A stretch of DNA of 20,374 nucleotides from CAZYSK01 sp964649415 (GTDB taxonomy: Bacteria; Chloroflexota; Anaerolineae; B4-G1), in assembly GCA_964649415.1 (NCBI GenBank), contig CAZYSK010000095.1, positions 1-20,374 of the forward strand, given 5' to 3'. The translations under genes and the position numbers were made by a program. This document shows positions 13,407 through 20,374 of this stretch, piece after piece. The stretch's first letter is position 1, and every line of letters starts with the position of its first letter. Below the pieces are notes generated by a model. It was not told where the DNA came from. It did not search any database and saw nothing but the letters and a program-made list of their open reading frames with translations.

Positions 13407-15322
13407 CGATGGAACGTCTCCAACGTCTGCAGGTAGTACTGCGGCAGGCCGATGTCGAATCGCTGCCCGTCCATGATCAGGCCCAGGAAGCCGTCCTCCT
13501 GTCGCAGCCGGTCCAGCGCTGACGTGAGCTGGAACTCGCCCCGCTCGCGCACGTTGTTCCGGATGTGCTCTTCCAGGTAGTCGAACAACTGGGGCTTGAT
13601 GATGTACTGGCCGAACACGGTGAGATACTCGCCTTCCGCCAGACCAGGTATGCGCAAGTTGTTGCGGGCGTAGTCCACGGTGGGTTTCTCGGCGAACTCG
13701 GTGACGTTCAGCAGGCTTGTCTCCTCAACCCACAGCCCTGTTGCGGTGCCGAAATTCGCGATCTGGTCCTCAGGCGTACGACGCAGGCCCAGCACGCTGA
13801 TCCCGTGTTTGTTGTACGTCTCGATCAATTGCTGTGCGCACGACTTCTCCCCGTCGGAGCGATAGATGTGATCCCCCAGCATAAGCAGGAAGGGCTCGTT
13901 GCCGACCGCCTCGTGTGCGCAGTAGACCGCGTGTCCGAAGCCCTCCTGCGTCTCCTGGATCGCGAAGGACACATGCCGCCCGACCTCCAGGATGCGCCGC
14001 GCGTAGGCCTGAAAGTGGCGCGGCAGTTTGTTGTAATTCTCGATCGTGACCTGCACGTTGAAGAACGCCTGAAACGCCTCCAGGTCGTGCTCCTGGACGA
14101 TGATGATCACCTCATCCACGCCGGCCCTCAGCGCCTCCTCGACGATCAGCAGAATCGCCGGCTTGGCGATGCCGTCACGGTCGACAATGGGGAATAGCTC
14201 TTTCTTGGTCGCCTTGGTGGCCGGGAACAGCCGCGTGCCGAACCCTGCCGCCGGGATCACGGCCTTGCGCACCTTCTGCCCGGCGCGCAGTGTCAGCTTG
14301 AGGCAGGGCATGCCCAGATCTCGTTCGATGATCTCGATCACTGCCTGTTGGTCAGCCTCGCTGCGCGCGATGAACTGGGCGGTGCCGTCGCCCTGGGAGC
14401 CGACCCCCTTGCCTCCCCAGATGTGCGGCTTCAGCGGCGCGTAGTTCAACACGCGGTGCAGGACCGGGGCCGTCAGTTCCTCCGGGCAGGCCGGCGTCGC
14501 GTAGCGGTCAAAGAAGCCCTGTGCCTCGTTCATCAGCGTGCCCACTCGCTTCGCATCTCCCTTCTCGAGTGCCTCGATGGCCTGATGGACGACGCGTTTG
14601 TTGATCGGTCCCAGGAGTTCCTGCACGCCCCGCTCGATCTCGTTCTCGGCGAAGGGGTAGCTGCGGTTCAGGCGGGCCAGGATCTCCATCGTGTCCTTGT
14701 GGGCCTGCAGGTCCACGGTCACGAAGTGCATGTCGCTGGGGACCTGTAACTCGGTCACGTCCAGGTGGTCGCCGTCGTAGGTCATCAGGATGGGGCGATT
14801 GCCGAAAGCGCATCCTTGATCCATGCGTCCACAACGCGAGGGGGTCGTGATCTCTCCCTGGTAGGCCAGTTCCATCTCGCCCCGGATGGTCATCTTCAGA
14901 TCGTAGGTTCGATTAAACGCTCGTGCTGTCAGAACGCAGATCGCTGCGCTCGACGAGAGTCCTTTCTTGATCGGGAGGTCAGTCTTATAATTGTTGATCG
15001 TCAACCCGCGGACGTGGTAGTGCGTTAGGATTTGGTGTGCGACACCCGCGACGTAGCTCCAGAAGCCGCCACGCTGCGCTTCCTCGAGCAGCGCTTTGGG
15101 CTCCATCGGAATCTCGTATGGGCCATGTGTCTGCCCATCGGGTGTGGTTGAAGTCAGCACCAGCGCTGTGGGGTGGGGCTCGACCTCGGCGTAGATGCCT
15201 TGGTCAGTCCCCGTGATCAGAGTATAGCCCTTCTCAATCTCCGCGTTGACGCGCCGATACCCTCCGGCCCAGTCCGAGTGTTCACCAAACAGGCAAATCC
15301 GTCCAGGTACGAATATCTTCAT
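13403..15322 (-). CDS. Sugar kinase-nucleotidyltransferase fusion (GHMP kinase + GalU-like)
   Basis: A 639-residue bifunctional protein. Residues 1-350 are a GHMP kinase with galactokinase-like motif 1 GRICLFGEHSDWAGG (7-21), motif 2 PIKKGLSSSAA (117-127) and motif 3 GGKGVGSQGDGTA (303-315). Residues 352-639 are a GalU-type nucleotidyltransferase with AVIPAAGFGTRLFPATKATKKE (355-375), LMLGDHIY and a VTEFAEKP segment. The likely reaction series is sugar to sugar-1-phosphate (ATP), then to UDP- or dTDP-sugar. This resembles bacterial FKP in concept, but with kinase first and a GalU-like partner. The sugar is unknown. AGGAGA lies 8 bases before the ATG at 15322. It follows the sulfatase by 40 bases on the same strand, so they probably form an operon. 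Confidence 0.9.
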   Translation of the reverse strand: MKIFVPGRICLFGEHSDWAGGYRRVNAEIEKGYTLITGTDQGIYAEVEPHPTALVLTSTTPDGQTHGPYEIPMEPKALLEEAQRGGFWSYVAGVAHQILTHYHVRGLTINNYKTDLPIKKGLSSSAAICVLTARAFNRTYDLKMTIRGEMELAYQGEITTPSRCGRMDQGCAFGNRPILMTYDGDHLDVTELQVPSDMHFVTVDLQAHKDTMEILARLNRSYPFAENEIERGVQELLGPINKRVVHQAIEALEKGDAKRVGTLMNEAQGFFDRYATPACPEELTAPVLHRVLNYAPLKPHIWGGKGVGSQGDGTAQFIARSEADQQAVIEIIERDLGMPCLKLTLRAGQKVRKAVIPAAGFGTRLFPATKATKKELFPIVDRDGIAKPAILLIVEEALRAGVDEVIIIVQEHDLEAFQAFFNVQVTIENYNKLPRHFQAYARRILEVGRHVSFAIQETQEGFGHAVYCAHEAVGNEPFLLMLGDHIYRSDGEKSCAQQLIETYNKHGISVLGLRRTPEDQIANFGTATGLWVEETSLLNVTEFAEKPTVDYARNNLRIPGLAEGEYLTVFGQYIIKPQLFDYLEEHIRNNVRERGEFQLTSALDRLRQEDGFLGLIMDGQRFDIGLPQYYLQTLETFHR

Positions 15323-15362
15323 TTCTGCAGTCTCCTATGCAAGGGGATGCCCAGCGGCTCTG

Positions 15363-16877
15363 TCAATCCCCGAATTCAACTTTCGCGCCCTTGGTGGGTA
15401 GCCCTGTGTCGTAATCTCGCACCTCAGGCGCGTACCCATCCGCCGGCCTGGGGCGGAACTTGCCTCTCCACTGGAATCGTCGCGTGGTTTGCCAGGGCCG
15501 TCTCTCCCAGCAGGGGCCACGGAAGGGATCTCTCCGGTCATACATCCAGTTCAGGAGGCGTTCGTGCATCTCGTCCCGGATCGCGCTGTAGCCTGGATCT
15601 CCGATCAGGTTGTTCATCTCCGCGTGGTCTGCTTCCAGGTCGTACAGTTCGTCCGTGTGCAGAAGATTGACGACCAGCTTGTAGCGGTCGCTGACGATAC
15701 AGCGGATGGGCTGGAATCCGCCCCAGGAGTCGTGCTCTATCTCGTAGCGGTGGAATCCCACCTGGACTGCTCTCGCTGTGTCCTCTTGCCCGGCCAGGAA
15801 TGGAGCGAGGCTCTGCCCCTCGAGGATCGGGGGGACGTCGAGAGCGGCGAGTTCGAGCATGGTCGGGAGGATATCCACATGGCTCACGAGGGTTGAGTTG
15901 GTCAGGCCTGCGCCTGCGCCGCCTGGCTGCTGGATGATGAAAGGTATGTGGGTGATCTCCTCGTACATCGCCGGGCCCTTGCCTCTGAGTTGGTGGGCAC
16001 CCAGCATTTCCCCGTGGTCGGATGTGTATATGATGGTCGTGTTCTCCAGGTGCCCATTGGCGTCGCCTGCGTGCGCGTGTACGGCGTCAATCACCTGGCC
16101 GATCTCGTGGTCCACGAAGCTGTTGCAGCCGAAATACAGGGGATGGTGTGCACATCCGTTTTCGAGGCGCACCTGATCGGCGTCGGCCCATTCCCTGTGA
16201 TGCGCCGGCTTGTCCTCCAGGGTGTCAAACGCTGCCGGCCCCACCGGGTAGGCGTAGTCCGCGAAGCGCTCGGCGTACTCTGGGGGACAGGTGAAGGGGT
16301 GGTGCGGCTCGTCGTACGAGACGACGAGCACGAATGGCTCTCGGCCTTGCTTCTCCAGGAAGTCTATGGCTCGATTCGAGATGCGGTGCGCCCAGGTGAA
16401 CTCCGGACGGATTGCATGCTCGCGCAGCTCGTCAACTGACGACAACCCCCTGCGCCACAGGTGAATCTCCGCTTCGGTCAGATCGCTCAGGTATCGCTTG
16501 CCGTCGTACCAGTACGCGTCGTCCCATCCATCCGGGCAGCCTCCCGTTCCGAAGTAGTCGTGCCCGTCCAGGTGCCATTTGCCGATGTAGGCCGTCCGGT
16601 ACCCGCTGTCCTGGAAGCGCTGCCCCATGGTCTTGACGTTGTCCCCCAGGGGCATGTTGTTTGTCCAAGCGCCGGCCGTGTGAGGGTACATACCGGTGAA
16701 GATGCCGGCCCGCGCAGGGGTGCACAGCGGGCACGTCGTATAGGCCCGGGTGAACTTGACGCCGGTCTCCGCCAGGCGGTCTATGTTAGGCGTGTGTAGC
16801 TCAGGATGGCCGTACGTGCCGAGCACGTTGGTCGCCTGAGTGTCTGTCATGATGATCACGAAACTGGGCTGTTGCAT
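15363..16877 (-). CDS. Formylglycine-dependent sulfatase
   Basis: A 504-residue hydrolase of the alkaline-phosphatase superfamily that removes sulfate esters. The signature CTPARAGIFTG places the catalytic formylglycine at Cys52. Metal-binding Asp lies in IIMTDTQ near the N-terminus, and YIGKWH and YTSDHGEMLG are present. Maturation needs a formylglycine-generating enzyme, which is not in the window. No signal peptide is seen, suggesting a cytoplasmic role on imported substrates. The ATG at 16877 is chosen because GGGAGGT lies just upstream; the open frame extends a further 24 codons without an RBS. Context (sugar kinase-nucleotidyltransferase fusion downstream) suggests a sulfated carbohydrate as substrate; which one is not readable. 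Confidence 0.92.
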   Translation of the reverse strand: MQQPSFVIIMTDTQATNVLGTYGHPELHTPNIDRLAETGVKFTRAYTTCPLCTPARAGIFTGMYPHTAGAWTNNMPLGDNVKTMGQRFQDSGYRTAYIGKWHLDGHDYFGTGGCPDGWDDAYWYDGKRYLSDLTEAEIHLWRRGLSSVDELREHAIRPEFTWAHRISNRAIDFLEKQGREPFVLVVSYDEPHHPFTCPPEYAERFADYAYPVGPAAFDTLEDKPAHHREWADADQVRLENGCAHHPLYFGCNSFVDHEIGQVIDAVHAHAGDANGHLENTTIIYTSDHGEMLGAHQLRGKGPAMYEEITHIPFIIQQPGGAGAGLTNSTLVSHVDILPTMLELAALDVPPILEGQSLAPFLAGQEDTARAVQVGFHRYEIEHDSWGGFQPIRCIVSDRYKLVVNLLHTDELYDLEADHAEMNNLIGDPGYSAIRDEMHERLLNWMYDRRDPFRGPCWERRPWQTTRRFQWRGKFRPRPADGYAPEVRDYDTGLPTKGAKVEFGD

Positions 16878-17193
16878 ACCGACCTCCCTCAATCCTGGCG
16901 CGTGACGGTGAACCCGTCGTGAGGCCAGGGTCCATAGATCCAGGCTCACCGGACCTGGGCGGCCGGGCTTCGGCCGGGTTCAGGATTGGATAGCTCCGTG
17001 CAGCGGATCCGTTTCGTAGCCGTTCAGGTGACCGGCAATTGAACGCAGTTTGGGTGATGGCGGATAGACTGCATCCGGCGGATAAACTGCATCCGGCGGA
17101 TAAACTGCATCCGGCGGATAAACTGCATCCGATGGTAAATGTTCCACCGCTGAGAAATCACATTGGGACGAAGTGCTTCAAGTGCCGGTCACC
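16878..17193. other. 316-base intergenic region with repeats
   Basis: No gene is supported here. The part next to the sulfatase (16925-16958) has a bulged CCAGGGTCC/GGACCTGG hairpin, and 16970-16990 is GC-rich with a GGCCG/CGGCC stem. The part next to the HAD gene is the inverted-repeat element described at 17026-17194. A convincing sulfatase promoter was not found. A plus-strand open frame with a repeating HPADKL peptide is an artefact of the tandem repeat. Confidence 0.6.
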
Positions 17194-17194
17194 T
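17026..17194. repeat. 18-bp inverted repeat enclosing a tandem hairpin array
   Basis: AGGTGACCGGCAATTGAA (17026-17043) and TTCAAGTGCCGGTCACCT (17177-17194) are complementary at 17 of 18 positions. They enclose 133 bases with four 18-bp repeats. The right arm ends on the first base of the HAD gene's stop triplet. It could be a miniature mobile element or a long terminator-like hairpin; no flanking target duplication was recognised. Confidence 0.65.
17060..17131 (+). repeat. Four tandem 18-bp repeats
   Basis: Unit GCGGATAAACTGCATCCG, starting at 17060, 17078, 17096 and 17114. The last three are identical; the first has G for A at one position (17066). Each unit can fold (CGGAT/ATCCG) and resembles the CGGAT...ATCCG palindromes elsewhere in the window. 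Near-identity suggests recent expansion. There are no spacers, so it is not a CRISPR array. Confidence 0.9.
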
Positions 17195-18003
17195 CACGTG
17201 AGCACGAATCGCTCGATCGCCACGGCCGCGCCGTCTCCCGCCACCGGTGGCGCGATCCAGTCAGCGGTGGCCTTGGCCGCCCGGCTGCCGTTGCCCATCG
17301 CCACGCCCAGGGCAGCCCACCGGATCATCGAGATATCGTTGTCCTGGTCCCCGATTGCCATCACCTGTGCTTGCGGCACGTCTAGGTGGTCGGCCAGCCG
17401 CCGCAACGCGTCCCCTTTGGATACTCCCGATGGATTTCCCTCGACGATGCTGGCGTGCGAGCGCGCCAGTTCCAGTCGGTCTCCAAATCGCTGCTGCAGT
17501 TCCCCCTGGGCGCGGTCCGCCTCGTGTGGCTCGACGAAGACGATGAACTTGATCGGTCTATGCCGCTCCTCGCTCGTAATGGCGGAGGAGAGGTCTTCCA
17601 CCCAGATCAGGCGGTCCCCCAGCATATCGCGGTACAACGACTCGGGGTAGCGCCGCTCATCGAGGTAGACGTCGGAGCCGGCGTAGAGCACGAACTGCCA
17701 GTCGCGACCCTCTCGCCATCCCAGCACCTCGCGCATGAGCGCTGGATCCATTGTCGCGCGATATAGCGGAACGTCCGAGTCCGGGGCCTGGATCAGCCCG
17801 CCCTGATAGCAGATCAGTGGGGCAACGATACCCAGTTCCTGCGCAAACGGCACGGTGAGGTCGAACATGCGGCCCGTGGCCAGCGTGACGATAGCGCCTC
17901 GCTGCCGAGCGGCGGTGATGGCCCGCTGCACTCGGACGCTCTTGATGATCATCTGATCGTCCATCAGCGTGCCATCCAGATCGAGTGCCAGGAGGCGGAT
18001 CAT
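17194..18003 (-). CDS. HAD-superfamily hydrolase, Cof type
   Basis: A 269-residue phosphatase. Motif I is DLDGTLMD (Asp8 nucleophile, Asp10), motif II lies in TLATGR, motif III Lys is in GVSKGDAL, and motif IV is IGDQDNDISM. The cap between motifs II and III is the C2 type of the Cof/YidA group, which dephosphorylate sugar phosphates, nucleotides or flavin precursors. Its substrate is not predictable. The ATG overlaps the prmC stop (ATGA, 18000-18003), so translation is probably coupled to prmC. The stop codon abuts the inverted-repeat element. Confidence 0.92.
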   Translation of the reverse strand: MIRLLALDLDGTLMDDQMIIKSVRVQRAITAARQRGAIVTLATGRMFDLTVPFAQELGIVAPLICYQGGLIQAPDSDVPLYRATMDPALMREVLGWREGRDWQFVLYAGSDVYLDERRYPESLYRDMLGDRLIWVEDLSSAITSEERHRPIKFIVFVEPHEADRAQGELQQRFGDRLELARSHASIVEGNPSGVSKGDALRRLADHLDVPQAQVMAIGDQDNDISMIRWAALGVAMGNGSRAAKATADWIAPPVAGDGAAVAIERFVLT

Positions 18004-18887
18004 AGCTGCACCTCTAGCACCCGGTCACGCCCGGCCAGGTCACGGTGCACGCGAACAGCGGCCTGGCGGAAGAAGGTGCGGGCCAGACGCCCCGCTGCTT
18101 CTCCCTGATCGGCGCCGATCTCGATGAGCATCGCCCCTCCGGGGCGCTTTTCGCCCTGCCGAGCGCGTTCCGTGGCACGCAGCACCGCCGGTGCCTGGGC
18201 CAGCAGCCGCCGCGTGATCGCCAGCCCATCCGTTCCTCCGTCGAGCGCCAGCCGAGGCTCGTGGTCGCGCACCGACGCCGGCAGGGAGGCACACTGGCCG
18301 GCTGCGATGTAGGGCGGGTTGGAGACGATCAGGTCTACCGGTTCGGGGCGTGGCGTGAGTATGTCACCGACCATCAACTGCACCCGGTCGGCGACGCCGT
18401 GGCGCTCCACGTTTCGCCGCGCTACGGCCAGCGCGGCCGGGGAGATCTCGATCGCTTGGACCGTCACCTCGGGTAGGTGGACTGCCAGGGCGACCGCGAT
18501 GCAACCGGAGCCGGTGCCGACCTCCACGACGGTCGCGGGTCGATACGCCACTGCCAGGTCCACAAGCGTCTCTGTCTCTGGGCGTGGGATGAGCACGTCG
18601 GGCGTGACTTCAAACTGCAGACCGTAGAACTCCGCACGCCCGGTGAGGTAAGGCAGAGGATAAGCGGAGGCACGGCGGCGGACGAGTCTGCGGTAGGTGG
18701 ATACTTGGCGGCGTGTGAGGGTTCGTTCAGGGTGAGCGATCACCGATGTGCGCGAGGCTCCCAGTACGTAGGCCAGCAGTACTTCCGCTTCGAGTTGGGG
18801 CGAATCGGTGATGGGTTGGAGGCGGGCGTGAGCATCCTGCAGAGCCTGTTGTACGCTGGACGCCGAAGCCCCGATGCTGGGGGGCAC
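18000..18887 (-). CDS. prmC: Release factor glutamine methyltransferase PrmC
   Basis: About 295 residues from GTG 18887. It methylates the Gln of the GGQ motif in release factors, using SAM. The SAM-binding VEVGTGSG (about 122-128) and catalytic NPPY (190-193) are intact. The N-terminal helical domain (SSVQQALQDAHARL...DSPQLEAEVLLAYVLG) has the family pattern, and counting from 18887 gives the usual length. No RBS supports that GTG. The frame stays open upstream, and GTG 19043 or 19064 would add 52 or 59 residues without family resemblance; 19064 leaves a 7-base gap after prfA. The bases 18888-19071 are thus either an N-terminal extension or an untranslated spacer. It lies downstream of its substrate gene prfA and upstream of the HAD gene. 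Confidence 0.88.
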   Translation of the reverse strand: MPPSIGASASSVQQALQDAHARLQPITDSPQLEAEVLLAYVLGASRTSVIAHPERTLTRRQVSTYRRLVRRRASAYPLPYLTGRAEFYGLQFEVTPDVLIPRPETETLVDLAVAYRPATVVEVGTGSGCIAVALAVHLPEVTVQAIEISPAALAVARRNVERHGVADRVQLMVGDILTPRPEPVDLIVSNPPYIAAGQCASLPASVRDHEPRLALDGGTDGLAITRRLLAQAPAVLRATERARQGEKRPGGAMLIEIGADQGEAAGRLARTFFRQAAVRVHRDLAGRDRVLEVQL

Positions 18888-19071
18888 ATGCTGGACGCCC
18901 GGTGCACGGTATTCGATACCAGGCGCGGGAGTCCCACGACTCGCCGCTGCGTAGTCAGTGCTGGGATCAGCCTGCCAGTTTCGCGTGGTCAGCTCTTGTT
19001 CCCGCCAATCCTCGAATAAGGGTAGTGCGGCCTTTGCTCTCACGATTGATGGTTGTTGGCCCACACCCCTT

Positions 19072-20148
19072 TCATCCGCCTTCTCCCAGAGCCTCCAGTC
19101 GCTCCGCCTGTTCCTGCGCGCGCAGAGAATCAATGAAGGGATCGAGTGCACCGTCCAGGACGTCTGGCAGCCGGTGCATACTCAGGCCAATGCGATGGTC
19201 GGTGACGCGATTCTGGGGGAAGTTGTAGGTGCGGATCTTCTCACTGCGCTCCCCCGTGCCTACTTGGGCCCGCCGCGTCTCAGCCACTTCGGCTTCTAGC
19301 TTGCTCTGCTCTTGCTCGTAGAGACGTGCCCGCAAGACGGCCAGCGCCCGCAGTTTGTTCTGTGTCTGCGAGCGTTCGCTTTCGCAGGCGACGACCATCC
19401 CAGTTGGCTTGTGGGTGACACGGATGGCGGTGGCGTTTTTCTGCATGTGCTGCCCCCCCGGACCGGAGGAACCATACGCCTCGATTTCAAGGTCCTTCAG
19501 GTCGATCTGCACCTCTACTTCGTCCACCTCAGGCAGGACCGCGACGGTGGCGGTGGAGGTGTGAATGCGCCCGGCGGATTCGGTGACCGGTACCCGCTGG
19601 ACGCGATGGACGCCGCTCTCAAACTTGAAGCGGGAGAAAGCCCCCTGCCCCTTGATTCCGAATATGACCTCTTTGAAGCCACCGACACCGGTGGTGTGCT
19701 CGCTCAGCAATTCGGTCTTCCAGCCCTGCCGCTCGGCGTAGCGGGTATACATACGATGCAGATCGGCGGCGAAAATCCCCGCCTCGTCACCGCCGGCCCC
19801 GGCGCGAATCTCGATGATCACGTCTTTGTCATCCCGCCGATCCTTCGGGAGCAATAACCGGCGGAGATAGGACTCCAGTTCATCCAGGCGAGGTTCCAGG
19901 TCGGCGATCTCCCCCTCTGCCAGTTCTCTCAACTCCGGCTCAGCATCGCCCGTCAAGAGCGACCTGGTGTCCTCCAGTTCCTGTGCCGTGTTTTTGTATT
20001 CCCGGTACGTGTTGACGATGTGCTCGAGTTCCGAGCGTTCCTTGGCAAGCTTGGCCACCTGCTCGTAGTCCTGTGCCACCGCCGGGTCGGCCATCAGGCG
20101 CGCAAGCTCTTCGTATCGCGCCTCAACCGTGTTCAGTTTCTCCAACAT
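19072..20148 (-). CDS. prfA: Peptide chain release factor 1
   Basis: A 358-residue protein of normal RF1 length that ends translation at UAA and UAG. The stop-codon recognition motif is PVT (187-189, RF1-type PxT). The peptidyl-hydrolysis motif GGQ (231-233) sits in SSGPGGQ. The C-terminal RIRTYNFPQNRVTDHR-like segment is conserved. After GGQ the residues HMQKNATAIRV differ from the HVNxTDSAVRI of many RF1 proteins but keep the pattern. The ATG at 20148 gives MLEKLNTVEARYEEL, matching family N-termini; the in-frame GTG at 20172 would add 8 residues. AAGGGG lies about 13 bases upstream of the ATG. A strong promoter at 20215-20242 drives prfA-prmC-HAD. Confidence 0.96.
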   Translation of the reverse strand: MLEKLNTVEARYEELARLMADPAVAQDYEQVAKLAKERSELEHIVNTYREYKNTAQELEDTRSLLTGDAEPELRELAEGEIADLEPRLDELESYLRRLLLPKDRRDDKDVIIEIRAGAGGDEAGIFAADLHRMYTRYAERQGWKTELLSEHTTGVGGFKEVIFGIKGQGAFSRFKFESGVHRVQRVPVTESAGRIHTSTATVAVLPEVDEVEVQIDLKDLEIEAYGSSGPGGQHMQKNATAIRVTHKPTGMVVACESERSQTQNKLRALAVLRARLYEQEQSKLEAEVAETRRAQVGTGERSEKIRTYNFPQNRVTDHRIGLSMHRLPDVLDGALDPFIDSLRAQEQAERLEALGEGG

Positions 20149-20178
20149 ACCAGCATAGTCCCCTTTAATCACACAAGA

Positions 20179-20200
20179 GGGCGGCCTGCCCAGGCCGCCC
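20179..20200 (-). promoter_or_regulatory. GC-rich hairpin in the prfA leader
   Basis: GGGCGGCCT (20179-20187) and AGGCCGCCC (20192-20200) form a perfect 9-bp stem with a 4-base loop. It starts about 8 bases after the predicted transcription start. In the transcript it is followed by TCTTGTGT, only partly U-rich, so attenuation is possible but weakly supported. It may instead stabilise the 5' end. Confidence 0.5.
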
Positions 20201-20214
20201 CGCGCGTTAAACGT

Positions 20215-20242
20215 ATTATAACAAAGCGGGACGCGACGTCAA
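20215..20242 (-). promoter_or_regulatory. Sigma-70 promoter of prfA-prmC-HAD
   Basis: TTGACG (20237-20242), a 16-base spacer and a perfect TATAAT (20215-20220) on the minus strand. The predicted start is near 20208, giving a leader of about 60 bases. Confidence 0.85.
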
Positions 20243-20321
20243 GTGAAGCAGGGGCGATATCGTCCAATACCCCCAATGAGGAACCCCGGTTCAGGCTGCA
20301 TATAGACCCAATTTCCTGGCG

Positions 20322-20370
20322 CGTTGCCTCACGAGTAAATGATACCGAAATGGATTCGTTGACTCACGAA
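20322..20370. repeat. Two direct repeats at the window edge
   Basis: CGTTGCCTCACGAG (20322-20335) and CGTTGACTCACGAA (20357-20370) match at 12 of 14 positions with a 35-base period. They may be the start of a longer repeat array beyond the window. The remainder of 20243-20374 shows no gene. Confidence 0.4.
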
Positions 20371-20374
20371 TAGA

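Noticed and set aside
17060..17131. CRISPR array
   Set aside because: The 18-bp units are directly adjacent without spacers, and no cas genes are present.
17039..17650. Plus-strand open frame with repeated HPADKL peptide
   Set aside because: The peptide repeat is only the translation of the 18-bp tandem DNA repeat, and the rest runs antisense to the HAD gene.

Overview
The window is a GC-rich bacterial chromosome segment. A bacterial RF1 gene (prfA) is paired with its methyltransferase (prmC). The promoters read as ordinary sigma-70 type, and the gaps are full of short palindromes. Gene content (FmdB-type zinc ribbon, CsoR-family regulator, two-domain protein disulfide oxidoreductase, thioredoxin reductase, UroD-like protein, sulfatase, DUF5060/DUF4038-type glycosidase) and the repeat style suggest a Chloroflexota (Anaerolineae-like) organism. 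That placement is inference from family resemblance, not from a marker-gene tree. I see no rRNA, tRNA, CRISPR array, phage genes or transposase.

Layout. 62-3343 (minus): a membrane-anchored PDZ protein and a large HerA/FtsK-like ATPase with a structured leader and a good promoter. 3514-7718 (plus): a run starting from a near-consensus promoter with a palindrome over the predicted start of transcription. It holds an FmdB-family zinc ribbon, a CsoR-superfamily repressor, a two-domain glutaredoxin-like disulfide oxidoreductase, a thioredoxin reductase, a UroD-like protein and a small DUF4177-like protein. 7836-10631 (minus): an aldo/keto reductase and a glycoside-hydrolase-like protein, each with its own likely promoter. 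10821-13406 (plus): a small Cys-rich protein coupled to a GNAT acetyltransferase, then flavin prenyltransferase UbiX and a SAM methyltransferase. 13403-16877 (minus): a sulfatase followed by a sugar kinase fused to a GalU-type nucleotidyltransferase. 17194-20148 (minus): prfA-prmC-HAD phosphatase with a clear promoter.

How the genes may work together. The 3.5-6.1 kb cluster looks like a self-regulated thiol-redox unit. The repressor keeps the two Cys of the CsoR family but has Tyr where copper sensors have His, which is the CstR (persulfide-sensor) pattern. The next genes are a dithiol oxidoreductase and its likely NADPH-dependent reductase. The sulfatase, kinase-nucleotidyltransferase fusion and glycosidase point to use of plant or algal glycans, with released sugars activated directly to nucleotide sugars. 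PrmC methylates the GGQ glutamine of RF1, so prfA-prmC is a functional pair.

The most unusual non-coding feature is a set of short palindromes scattered through the gaps. Several share a TCTG (or CAGA) loop while their stems differ. One has apparently inserted in frame into the N-terminus of ubiX. Four 18-bp hairpin units form a tandem array enclosed by an 18-bp inverted repeat just after the HAD gene.
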